From: Muriicola sp. Z0-33
Lineage (GTDB): Bacteria; Bacteroidota; Bacteroidia; Flavobacteriales; Flavobacteriaceae
NCBI RefSeq assembly: GCF_026126425.1
Contig: NZ_JAFMPW010000010.1
Coordinates: 62,001-126,000, forward strand
Direction: 5' to 3'
DNA length: 64,000 nucleotides
The notes under the pieces were generated by a model. It worked only from the letters and a program-made list of their open reading frames with translations. It was not told the origin of the DNA and did no database searches. The position numbers and the translations under genes were made by a program. Below are positions 17,139 to 26,396 of this stretch, one piece after another (positions within the stretch are counted from its first letter, which is position 1; every line of letters begins with the position of its first letter).

Positions 17139-20100
17139 TCAATTTAGTTTCGATGGATTTAGTTCTTTCTTCTTTGCAGCCAGTGAGGCATCTTTTTTAA
17201 TTTTTGTTGCTTTATCTGATGTCTTATTTTTTCCTTGTTCAATCCTTTTGGCTCGCTCTTTTGCAGAGAATAATTTGGAGTATGCCTTGGTCAGATCATT
17301 GATTTGCGCATCCAAATCTTCCGCACAGTTTACATATCCTTCCAATGGCAGTTTATCCACATTTCCTTCTACATGTCTGGCCATTGTAAAGGCATAAGTA
17401 AGAAAATGAATATGTTGCAATTCTGCTTCTTTTTTGCCGTCAGAACCTGCTACCAGCCAAAGATCTTTATAGGCTTTTTTAATTTGATCCCATTTTTCGT
17501 TCTCTACTTTTTTATCATAGCTCAGCAATAGCGAACACACCTTAATATTTATATTATAAACCATTTCCCAATAGGTCTGGTTTTCCTTTTTCTCAGTGGA
17601 AAACTCCTCTTCCAATACTTGTACCAGGTTATACATATCATTCGTGTCATTAAGTTGATATGTTATGTCCTTATATGTGATTTCGAGTAATGTCTTGGGA
17701 AAAGATCCACTTAATAACATCAGACAGTATATTTCTATCGCATTGATCAGAGGGTAAATAATGTGCTTTTGCTCGGATAACTTACAAGCCTTTACATAAT
17801 ATTTGGTAGCATTACCGTAAGCGTCTATCAAATCTTCAGAAGAATTTGCCGTCATAGCACATCTTTTATAGGCACTGCCAATCATACTTGCCCGTTCAGC
17901 TGTTTCTCCCATTTGGTGCACAAACATAATTTCTATGATCAATTGGTCCATTAATTTGTTTGCCTCCGCTATTTCTTCAATTTTCAGCTTACTCTTTCTG
18001 TCTTTATCATATAAGTTTTCAATGATAAGTTTTGTTCCCGCATTGAGCGACATGGAGATACAGGCAAAAGAAAAATTAGCCTTTTCCATCAAGAGCAGTT
18101 CATTAAATTTGGATATGGCCTTCTCATATAATCCCAATTCATAATATATCTTTCCCTGCCTTTCAATTATTTCGGCGGTTACAAATTCAGCTTTATCAAT
18201 AGCTTTAGTAATGATTTCCAATTCTTCCAGATTCTCCTTCCTGGATTTGCTGCCAAGTTCTAATTGATTCAGAAGGTTATCCAGATGTATTTCTGCTTCC
18301 TGAGGTACTATATAACTCGGAGACCATGTACTCTTTCCGTCCCCTCTTTTAGCGAATTTAAAGAAAGGGTCTCCGTAGCATTGATAGGCTCCCCAGGTAT
18401 TATTCTTAATATTGTACCTGTCGTAAATCATCTTCCTGGCATTTTTAACTGCATCTCCAAAATTCTCCCCGGAAAACATATTGCTGTAAAAACTGTCAGC
18501 AAAATCTAGCGCCGCCTGATCATCAACCGCCCATCCTGCAGCTATTACTGCTCTGACACCTATTTTGATGAGTTCCGTACCAATATTGGCCGCAAGTTTA
18601 TAGCGGTTTTTGTAATAGTTTTCATCCTCTGGTCGGGTACTGCCCAAATGGCAACAATTCACAAATACCAGATCAGGGACAACCGCCATCTGCTGAATTT
18701 CAAAGACGGTCAGAAATAGGCCTTCGCCGATAACCATCCCGGATTTTTTAGGCGATTTAGGGTTGTAGATGCCATGGCCAGCTAAATGAATTATGTTGTA
18801 CTCATTACTGAAAAAATCGAGCACTATTTTATCTGCATTTTGATGTATTATAGACGTTGTCTGGTAATTGTTCTTTTTAAGAACATTGGTGACTGTTTCA
18901 CCTTCTTTTGCTGCTCCGGGTAATTGGTTTATAAATCCATTCAGAATTGGATCCGCAATTACCAATGCCCCTTCCTTTGAGGCTCTTTTTATATTGGTAC
19001 GATATTCTGAAGTAGACAACTGCCGTATCATACCCGCATTAATACATAATGGTTTAGCATGTATGGTATTATCCTGAAGCAATTCCCAGGGATAGGAAGC
19101 CGTATTGGCATCCAGGATCCATGAAATATTCCCCTTCCTTTTTAATTTTTCCTTAAGCTCGTTAGGGATGAGCAACTCGAACAGGGTTTTTGCCGTTCTT
19201 GGAGACCACCTGTTCGCTGTGGAAATTTCTGAAACAAAAAGATCTATTAAAGGCGTACTGCAATAGAGTTGGTTTTCTTCTTCCCGTGAATCTCCTGTTG
19301 ATGCCCCAAAGACCATACTGGCGGGTTCGTCCTCTTTCTCATTCCCTGGTTTATATTTTATGGTAATCCGGTTCCACCAATCTTCTGAACTGTCTAATGG
19401 TGTAATTTTTCTTATCCCCAACAATTGTTTTATTCTTTTATTACCAATAACAATATTATGAACCAAAAGTTCCTTGGTAACTATCTTGTTCAGGGCATAC
19501 ATGCAGCTCAGGGCTTTATTAGAGTATAGTTCAACGAACTCTATATGTTCTATGGTCCTGATGCTATCATCACCTAAAGCTGCTAATTTCTGATTAGCAT
19601 GGACTACTCCTTCAATAATTGCCTTAAGTGAATTTTCTACAGAGAGCCCTCCGTAACCACGTCCTATGGTAAGGGCCGTTATCCCTACTTTTTCAGTGGT
19701 ATCTTTCTTTCCCTTTATTCGCAGTAAATAATTAGAGACCCCCTGTTCCACAGTGGTTGCAAGCTGAAATGATGTGAGGTTACCTGGTTCTCCGAGTCCT
19801 ACAATTATTCCTCCTTCAAACTCGCGCTTCTCATTTCCTTCAAAAATGCTATTGGTGCCAATGTCTCCGGGATAAAGTCCCAATTTATGTTTGGCAGAAA
19901 GGGCGCCATCGAGATAAAAGTCGATTGCCCTTTCGGCATATAATATACCATCATTCAAAAAATGACCGGCCAATACCGGATAACTGCTATAATGCAGATC
20001 ACCGTTGCTCACAGTAACTGATAGTTGCTCTTCTTGTGATTGCTTTTCAGTACTTATTCCCAGAATTGCATTTCTAAATGCCTCTTCAGACATATCAAAA

Positions 20101-22718
20101 TCGTTCTCAGGTGCTGCTCTGAACTGCTCTTGTTCTCCGGCTCTCAACGTAAACTCCTTCTTACTTAAAATACTGGTACTCCCCGTACTAAGGATTTCTT
20201 CTATCCCCGAGAAGATATCGGGATCATTGGCAAGCATCCCATGTGAGGTTCTGGTATAATACACAGCTTTGTTGTCCTTTAGTTGCTCCGGGATAGAATC
20301 CCAGGTTACACTTTGGTCTCCGCGGCTGGTATATAAAAAATGTAACTCCTTATCAGGGAGGATTTCTTCCTTAAAATAACCACTTGGGGTCATTTTATCT
20401 TTACCGGCGATATAAACCATGTTAGAATAATCTATATCATCTCTCTTTTTAATTATTTTGTTTCTATAGGCTCTAAATCTCTTTAATTCATCTTTTCCGG
20501 GAAGCGGCCAGTCTTTTTTATTAAACACCTCACTCATATTCTTCCAGGTGCTGATATTTGCAAAATCATTGGCTGGGTCCTTTTCCTTATTTATAGGCAA
20601 GAGACTCAATATGCCTTCAAACTTGCTAAACATTGTGAGCAACTCCTTTTTCGTATGTTTTAGGTCTAGCATACTCAACTTATTTATTATGGCATCCTCC
20701 CCAAACAAGACGGTAAGAATTCTATAAGAGCCTTCCAGAGGAGATCCCAGAAAAATAAGTCTGAAATCTTTAGATTTGTTTAGCTTATCCCAGGTAGCTG
20801 GGTGGTTTATTATAAAATCGCGTACCAAAACCCCACCCATGGAATGGCCAATAATTTTAATGGGCTGTCCTAACCCCATTAATTCCTTTATTTTCACTTC
20901 AAATCTACTGGCGCATTCCCCTAGCTGCATCCGCCAGTCGAAAGGATATATGACCACATCATATTTCTGAGATAATTCTTCATAAAGTCCATCATAGGAG
21001 GTTTTCACAACAGAATCCGCCACTATTTTCCCATCCTGGGCATTGTCAAGGTCCATTAGTCCACCCCCAAGAATATTAAAATAATTTAACCATAACTTAC
21101 GTTCCCCATCAGACAAATTAGACCCCATAATACCAGGCAGTAGTACAACAATTGGGCGCTGGCCAGAAGGCGGTTTGCTCTCGGGCTTTAGTGCTCCGTA
21201 TTGTAACCCACGGTCATCTCTGTCGCTACTGGGTATTTTATTTTGACTGAACGATTTAAAACCGGGTATAAGGGTACCTGTTTCATTTTCAATGGCGGTG
21301 TTAATAGCGTCCAGGGTACTTTTATTTTCGAAGTATTTAACGTGGTTAACTTCGGTATGCTCATCAAAATAATATTGAATCTCATTGGCCCTTTTGATCC
21401 CTAAATACATAGAATCTGTATCAACAACCAGATCATTTCGCTTCCAGAAAAAGAGCTTTCCCAGGATAACAAGTAACCCATGTCCTGAAAAATCTATTGC
21501 GCCGTTGCCGGCAATAACAGCCAGGGCGTTCCCGGAAATGGCATTTTCTTCCGACTGATCATTTAATATTTTCATAAAAGGAGAGGCCGGACTCTGGGCT
21601 TCTATACCCGGTAATACCCCGGCATTATTTTTATTTTCAATGGCAGCAGAGAGTAATTTTGTAAAAACATCACCTACAGGTCCTGTAATATTTCCCAGGA
21701 CATTAAAGAAAACATTCAGTACAATATCCAGCCTTTTAGAAGCTAATGTGGTACCGGCGGCAGGGCATCCCACTCTGATAAACTTGGTAACGGCAATTTT
21801 CTTGGTTTTATATATTTTGTTGAGCTGCCTGATATTATCAATATCACTTTGCCTGTTGGGTTCTTTCTTCAATAATGCAAGGTGGGCATTGGTAAATCCT
21901 TTTGGTGGTTTTTTGCCATCGCTGCTGTACTTACTCAGGATATCTCCAATGATCCCTCCTCTAGAATGGCTGATTATATGTAGTTCAATATTGTTTGGTA
22001 ATTGTTTGGCCAGCTTTACTGCATTTTCCAAAGGGCTTTCTGTCAGGGTCCTGTGCTGAAATGCAATAACATTACTGCCGTATATATCGTGAATTGATCG
22101 CCATACCTGCGATTTCTTGAGGCCACTAAAGGCTCCAAGTGTATCAGAGTTTGTACCATGAATGAACAGAAAAAAAGGCTTGTCTTTCTGTACCTCATTA
22201 AACCGCCCAAAATCGAACTGGCGGTTTATCGCAAATATCTGCGCCCCTTCATTAAAATATTGCTGTTCAAAACCATTCTTCCAGAGCTTGTTGGTATCCG
22301 GGATCCCATTTTTTAAATTGGCATTTTCCAGCTTTCGGGCTAGTGTTTCAACACCCTCTGAAATGCTCTTTTTGGCAAGCACTTTTAGTAATTTTAAGGC
22401 AATTGTCCCTGCAATACCTCGTTCGGACCCGGGAGGCCTGATTGCACCAGGTAATTCAAAACCTTCTTGTCGCTGAGATCGTGTCTTCGGCGAAACAGCG
22501 GCATCTGCCTCCGGAAAAAGTTCATGCAGCGTAGTGGGGTCGCACATCCATTTGGTTTTGTCTTCAAACTCAAACTGAATCAAAGTATCTTTTTCTAAGG
22601 GAATCTCGTGTCGGTTGGAGGCGTCTCTTTGGCTCGACTCAATCTCGTATATAGTACTACCATCCTCAGTAGATTCCTGTATGGATGCGTGGACAAATAA
22701 CTTATTTATGGATTGCAT
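17139..22718 (-). CDS. Giant protein: two lipase-like domains, CHAT protease domain, helical repeats
   Basis: The protein has 1859 residues. About 150-480 is an alpha/beta hydrolase (FFLFIHGTNSDTLGAF; Ser252 in IISHSRGGI). About 520-850 is a lecithin-cholesterol-acyltransferase-like lipase (PIVVLLPGIMGSNLS; Ser626 in IIGHSMGGVLV). About 900-1110 is a domain with GGIIVGLGEPGNLT and IGRGYGGLS that resembles the N-terminal domain of M17 aminopeptidases. About 1250-1455 is a CHAT protease: His1315 in IHLAGHG and Cys1356 in FVNCCHLG. The rest is helical TPR-like repeats ending in a lysine-rich tail. There is no signal peptide. CHAT is a caspase relative found in bacterial cell-death and immune systems. 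The combination of protease and lipases suggests a membrane-damaging effector controlled by proteolysis (inference). It is followed by the C14 caspase gene. Confidence 0.88.
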   Translation of the reverse strand: MQSINKLFVHASIQESTEDGSTIYEIESSQRDASNRHEIPLEKDTLIQFEFEDKTKWMCDPTTLHELFPEADAAVSPKTRSQRQEGFELPGAIRPPGSERGIAGTIALKLLKVLAKKSISEGVETLARKLENANLKNGIPDTNKLWKNGFEQQYFNEGAQIFAINRQFDFGRFNEVQKDKPFFLFIHGTNSDTLGAFSGLKKSQVWRSIHDIYGSNVIAFQHRTLTESPLENAVKLAKQLPNNIELHIISHSRGGIIGDILSKYSSDGKKPPKGFTNAHLALLKKEPNRQSDIDNIRQLNKIYKTKKIAVTKFIRVGCPAAGTTLASKRLDIVLNVFFNVLGNITGPVGDVFTKLLSAAIENKNNAGVLPGIEAQSPASPFMKILNDQSEENAISGNALAVIAGNGAIDFSGHGLLVILGKLFFWKRNDLVVDTDSMYLGIKRANEIQYYFDEHTEVNHVKYFENKSTLDAINTAIENETGTLIPGFKSFSQNKIPSSDRDDRGLQYGALKPESKPPSGQRPIVVLLPGIMGSNLSDGERKLWLNYFNILGGGLMDLDNAQDGKIVADSVVKTSYDGLYEELSQKYDVVIYPFDWRMQLGECASRFEVKIKELMGLGQPIKIIGHSMGGVLVRDFIINHPATWDKLNKSKDFRLIFLGSPLEGSYRILTVLFGEDAIINKLSMLDLKHTKKELLTMFSKFEGILSLLPINKEKDPANDFANISTWKNMSEVFNKKDWPLPGKDELKRFRAYRNKIIKKRDDIDYSNMVYIAGKDKMTPSGYFKEEILPDKELHFLYTSRGDQSVTWDSIPEQLKDNKAVYYTRTSHGMLANDPDIFSGIEEILSTGSTSILSKKEFTLRAGEQEQFRAAPENDFDMSEEAFRNAILGISTEKQSQEEQLSVTVSNGDLHYSSYPVLAGHFLNDGILYAERAIDFYLDGALSAKHKLGLYPGDIGTNSIFEGNEKREFEGGIIVGLGEPGNLTSFQLATTVEQGVSNYLLRIKGKKDTTEKVGITALTIGRGYGGLSVENSLKAIIEGVVHANQKLAALGDDSIRTIEHIEFVELYSNKALSCMYALNKIVTKELLVHNIVIGNKRIKQLLGIRKITPLDSSEDWWNRITIKYKPGNEKEDEPASMVFGASTGDSREEENQLYCSTPLIDLFVSEISTANRWSPRTAKTLFELLIPNELKEKLKRKGNISWILDANTASYPWELLQDNTIHAKPLCINAGMIRQLSTSEYRTNIKRASKEGALVIADPILNGFINQLPGAAKEGETVTNVLKKNNYQTTSIIHQNADKIVLDFFSNEYNIIHLAGHGIYNPKSPKKSGMVIGEGLFLTVFEIQQMAVVPDLVFVNCCHLGSTRPEDENYYKNRYKLAANIGTELIKIGVRAVIAAGWAVDDQAALDFADSFYSNMFSGENFGDAVKNARKMIYDRYNIKNNTWGAYQCYGDPFFKFAKRGDGKSTWSPSYIVPQEAEIHLDNLLNQLELGSKSRKENLEELEIITKAIDKAEFVTAEIIERQGKIYYELGLYEKAISKFNELLLMEKANFSFACISMSLNAGTKLIIENLYDKDRKSKLKIEEIAEANKLMDQLIIEIMFVHQMGETAERASMIGSAYKRCAMTANSSEDLIDAYGNATKYYVKACKLSEQKHIIYPLINAIEIYCLMLLSGSFPKTLLEITYKDITYQLNDTNDMYNLVQVLEEEFSTEKKENQTYWEMVYNINIKVCSLLLSYDKKVENEKWDQIKKAYKDLWLVAGSDGKKEAELQHIHFLTYAFTMARHVEGNVDKLPLEGYVNCAEDLDAQINDLTKAYSKLFSAKERAKRIEQGKNKTSDKATKIKKDASLAAKKKELNPSKLN

Positions 22719-23168
22719 GGAATTGGTTTTTGGTTGAATTTAGAATTAGCCCGTTTTTGAATTTAAATGTCAATCCTGGAAGCTTCCGAAATGACTGCAT
22801 GAAGCTAGCAAGATCATATCAAGGTAGTAAGAAATTTCATATACAGATGAATAATCCCCAAAAACATAAGTATAATACACGTCTTAAATTCCGCCAACAT
22901 TGTATCCCGGTTTATGTAAAAGCCAAGAAAGCCTTAGGCAGCAGCAATTAATTATTGATAATATTACAGAATTACCTTGCTTTTTATTCAAACTATTCCT
23001 ACCTTTTATCGAACAAGAAATTTCCTCCAAAATAATTTAGACTCCCCGTATTTGGGATGATTTTTTAATTCAGTAATTTCATTTTACCTTATAGGATATA
23101 CATTCAGAGCATCTTTTATAAAAAAGGTCAGTGATTATCATCCACTAATTAATCTAAAAAAAGACATT
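22719..23168. other. 450-base non-coding gap between divergent genes
   Basis: This gap separates the divergent starts of the giant CHAT protein and the peptidoglycan-binding protein and must hold both promoters. I found no exact TAnnTTTG box on either strand, no strong hairpin and no convincing gene; an 88-codon frame at 22685-22951 has no protein-like character and overlaps the CHAT gene start. Confidence 0.6.
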
Positions 23169-24446
23169 ATGAGCGCACTTATACTCGGGAATATCGATAC
23201 TGGCAAACTAACATCAGAATCTGAACGATTTAATTACCTAAGCCCTTATCATCAGGAAGACATTGCTTCTTTAACCAAGGTGATGAAATTCAGGGATGAT
23301 GATTTTAGAACCTCCAGGGAATTTAAAGAAATTGATGGCAACCAGGTGTCAGAATTGCAGCAATTCCTGAGAGACAGGGGGTTTATGCCCAGGGGGGTAA
23401 TAGATGGTGTTTATGATTATGTCACCCAGGCCGCTGTAAGGCTTTTTCAGGAATATGTCCGAAAATATGATAGTGAAGGTGATACTGCCATTATTCCCAA
23501 TGGAATTATGGATGAATATACAATACCACACCTTGAAAGATGGAAGAAGGATAAGACTAAAATGTCTGATTGGGCCAATTGGTCTGAAAAGAAACCTACA
23601 GCAGAATATACTGCCTGGCTTGCACTTTTAAATAAAGCAAAAACCGATTATAGCAATACTCCACATCCTATTTTAAAACAGGTGGAACAATTCAACAGAG
23701 CTACAGATACACGCAAAGTCAGTGAATGGGAATATACCCCTAACGAGGTACATCTTTTGGGGATCAGAGTAGATGAGGAAGGATCGTATGAAGCCCGCGA
23801 GAATAATGATCTCTTTATCTTACTGATCAAAGGGATGGTATTTAAATTCTGGGGATCTACCGATCCCAGTCAGGCCATGGCGTATAACAAAAAGAAAAAA
23901 AAGGGGCGCTTTGATGAAGCTTTTTTGGTGGAAGGGCAGCACAAATACCGATTTGGATGGCATAACAGTGACTATCGTGCCTTAAAGCCGTATAGTACAA
24001 AATATCCTGTTGGAGACCCCAGAAGAAATGGAGTATTGGTCTTTAGAGATGAGGACAACGATAATGCCTTGACCCAGGAAGATCTTAATAAAGGTTTGGA
24101 TCCGGCACCAAATGGTACCATCAATATTCATTGGTCGGGGATAGGTAAGACCAACTTTTCAGCGGGCTGCCAGGTAATTTCCGGTCAGAGTTATATCAAT
24201 CATAAGGGAAAAAAAATAGACTGCAAGGGTTTTGCCGGTTATGGAAATGGCCAACTTGGAGATGGGAAGTATACCAAAGCAGCATATAATGTTCTTGCCG
24301 ATTTAATTGTATGTTATTCTAATCCAGGCGTAGATCATATTCTGTATACCCTGGGCCGAGACGGATCTTTGGATCTCGATAGCTTTTTTGGTATAGAGAA
24401 TTATGTGGGAAATACAATTTCAAAGATGGAACCCAAATTGAGTTAG
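23169..24446 (+). CDS. Peptidoglycan-binding protein with YkuD-like C-terminal region
   Basis: The protein has 425 residues. Residues 55-115 form a PG_binding_1 domain (VSELQQFLRDRGF, GVIDGVYDYVTQAAVRLFQ). A central region of unknown type follows, then an EF-hand-like loop DEDNDNALTQED, and a C-terminal region with His321 in INIHWSG and Ser331-Ala-Gly-Cys334 in FSAGCQVISG. The H...SxGC arrangement recalls L,D-transpeptidases (YkuD), which crosslink or cut peptidoglycan. No signal peptide is visible at MSALILGNIDTG, so it may be cytoplasmic, released on lysis, or exported by another route. It could be a wall-acting effector of the neighbouring protease cluster (inference). Confidence 0.65.
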   Translation: MSALILGNIDTGKLTSESERFNYLSPYHQEDIASLTKVMKFRDDDFRTSREFKEIDGNQVSELQQFLRDRGFMPRGVIDGVYDYVTQAAVRLFQEYVRKYDSEGDTAIIPNGIMDEYTIPHLERWKKDKTKMSDWANWSEKKPTAEYTAWLALLNKAKTDYSNTPHPILKQVEQFNRATDTRKVSEWEYTPNEVHLLGIRVDEEGSYEARENNDLFILLIKGMVFKFWGSTDPSQAMAYNKKKKKGRFDEAFLVEGQHKYRFGWHNSDYRALKPYSTKYPVGDPRRNGVLVFRDEDNDNALTQEDLNKGLDPAPNGTINIHWSGIGKTNFSAGCQVISGQSYINHKGKKIDCKGFAGYGNGQLGDGKYTKAAYNVLADLIVCYSNPGVDHILYTLGRDGSLDLDSFFGIENYVGNTISKMEPKLS

Positions 24447-24613
24447 GACGGCAATATAAAATGATTACATCTAAGCCAAAATAGTTGGTTGCTTCTAAAT
24501 TAAACTACGTGGCACAGAAAAATAATAGTGTGCATTGACAAAAGGAGTGCGTAAATGTCATCGCATTGCAAATTGTTTGGACTGCTCAAGGATTTGGAGC
24601 AAAAAGTTTATGC

Positions 24614-25750
24614 TTAACCTTCATTCTTTTTGATCTGCTCCTGTATGCTTTGATCCATTTTTACTTTGTATTCCTCCAAACGCTTAATATTTAATTTTGC
24701 TTTTTCAATCTCCTCCTCATCCTCCAGTCTTTTTATTTTCTCTTTAAACGCTTCAATCTTTTTATTAATCTGGACCAGGTGATCTTTCTTTTTTTCAATT
24801 TCTTCAGACTTAATGGCTTCTGCAAATATGAGCTCTTCAGGAGACTTTACTTTCTCAATAGTTTTTTCAACCTGAGCTTTAGGAATAAACTTTTGCTGAT
24901 CTACCCTTTTCTGATACATAAAGGAAGGGGATACTATTTCAATCTTAGCTCCATGCAGTTCATCCAGCACATTAGCATTCAACAGGGAAGTAGTACTGAG
25001 ATATTTACTACTATCTTCCAAAAATCCGTGTACCTTATACACCACGGAATAATCACCCAGATGAGTGATATAGACATAGGGATTATTAAGGCCTGTTGCT
25101 TTAGCTGCCTTCAACAGGCAATCTTCAATGCTAGTTCTGGAAACATCATAACCCAAAGAAACACTGGTACTGATTATTGTATTGCTTTTTTTGTTAAGAA
25201 TAACAGGATGTGTTGCCACAAACAGGTTGGGTACAGTGACAAAATTACTGTCTTCTAATTGTATCTCAGTATGAAAAAAACGCTTATTGGTAACCCTTCC
25301 ATGTAAGTCCCCTATTTTAATTAAATCACCATTCCTGAATCGTTTAATAGAGTTATTCATAACCCCGGCAATGAGGTTGCCGAGTACTGTTGTAGAACTC
25401 AAAGCTATGGCTGCACTAAGTAAAACTGCGAGAAATTTTACAATTTCCATTTGCTTTTCATCTGCTATCTCAAGGCTAAAAATAAATGCGAACATCCCTA
25501 TGAAGATGATTGCAATTGCAACCAAAATCTTAAAAGTTTTCTTGGTCTGTGGCAGAAATTGTGATCTATTAAAAAGCCACCTATTCAATAGCAAGAACAA
25601 AACAATAGCTAAAATGATAGCCAGAGGAATCAATAAATTCCCAAGGAATTCAAGTAATTTATCAGAGATATCTGTAATCGATTTTTTTTCCTCCAAAACA
25701 AATAGCATACTACCGGCTATATAAATTTCTTCGATTTTTAAATGGGCCAT
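24614..25750 (-). CDS. MscS-family mechanosensitive channel with coiled-coil tail
   Basis: The protein has 378 residues. Three membrane helices lie at about 34-54, 71-92 and 103-130; the last is the Ala/Gly-rich pore helix of MscS (LSSTTVLGNLIAGVMNNSI). The soluble MscS beta domain has FRNGDLIKIGDLHGRVTN. Residues 315-378 form a very charged Lys/Glu coiled coil that standard MscS proteins lack. MscS channels open under membrane tension and release solutes. The added tail could receive a signal or be a protease target. It is encoded 52 bases after the DUF4231 gene, so the two are likely co-transcribed. Confidence 0.85.
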   Translation of the reverse strand: MAHLKIEEIYIAGSMLFVLEEKKSITDISDKLLEFLGNLLIPLAIILAIVLFLLLNRWLFNRSQFLPQTKKTFKILVAIAIIFIGMFAFIFSLEIADEKQMEIVKFLAVLLSAAIALSSTTVLGNLIAGVMNNSIKRFRNGDLIKIGDLHGRVTNKRFFHTEIQLEDSNFVTVPNLFVATHPVILNKKSNTIISTSVSLGYDVSRTSIEDCLLKAAKATGLNNPYVYITHLGDYSVVYKVHGFLEDSSKYLSTTSLLNANVLDELHGAKIEIVSPSFMYQKRVDQQKFIPKAQVEKTIEKVKSPEELIFAEAIKSEEIEKKKDHLVQINKKIEAFKEKIKRLEDEEEIEKAKLNIKRLEEYKVKMDQSIQEQIKKNEG

Positions 25751-25802
25751 ACCAATAGTGTTAATGTAATTCTAGAAGTGATCGAAATAAATTAATTCCT
25801 GG

Positions 25803-26255
25803 CTATTCAACATCCCCATTAGCCCCTAAATCATCATTTTTATTGATGATCTGCGTCCAGCCTGCATTCTCAGAACTCATCAGGCTTTCAACATTACTGA
25901 CAAACTGATTAAAAGAGGCAGCTGAACCATCATAGGGCTGGGTTTTGGTTTGAAATAGTAATTTTTCACGTTTTAAAGACTCCCCGGTCATCCGGTAGGT
26001 GGCCCATTTTTCCTGAAATTTGTAGAGGGCAGAAATGCCGGTTAAAGTGGCAGTGAAAACTCCTAAAACGGCAATAATATACTTTGGCCAGTTGAAATCA
26101 TCATCGCTCAGACCGGCTAAAAATGGAATAAGGGCCGCAAATACAATAATTGAGGCATTGGACCATAGATAGTATTTCTTGTTTATTGCACTTTTTCTTT
26201 CATACCATTTTATTTGGTCTTCAACGCGTTCGGTAATATACTGTTCTTCTGTCAT
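25803..26255 (-). CDS. DUF4231 (SLATT-like) membrane protein
   Basis: The protein has 150 residues with the start MTEEQYITERVEDQIKWYER, two membrane helices (about 30-48 and 60-80), the TGISALYKFQEKWATYR segment after helix 2, and a helical soluble tail. This matches DUF4231, a member of the two-helix SLATT group that comparative genomics has linked to predicted pore-forming effectors in conflict systems. Its location next to an MscS-like channel and the protease/lipase cluster supports an effector-like role, but that is inference and no experiment is known to me. Confidence 0.75.
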   Translation of the reverse strand: MTEEQYITERVEDQIKWYERKSAINKKYYLWSNASIIVFAALIPFLAGLSDDDFNWPKYIIAVLGVFTATLTGISALYKFQEKWATYRMTGESLKREKLLFQTKTQPYDGSAASFNQFVSNVESLMSSENAGWTQIINKNDDLGANGDVE

Positions 26256-26396
26256 TGGTTTATGGCTTGGTCTTTGTTGAATATTCTACAGCTTGGTTTT
26301 AGCTGTTACATCCCTTCAAGATAGTTAGAATATTCTGATTTCTATAACATTAAAATCAATTTATAATATTAAATTAAAGGCTCTAATACTTCTGGC

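Noticed and set aside
22685-22951. Plus-strand frame of 88 codons in the intergenic gap
   Set aside because: It overlaps the start of the giant CHAT gene and shows no recognisable protein features.
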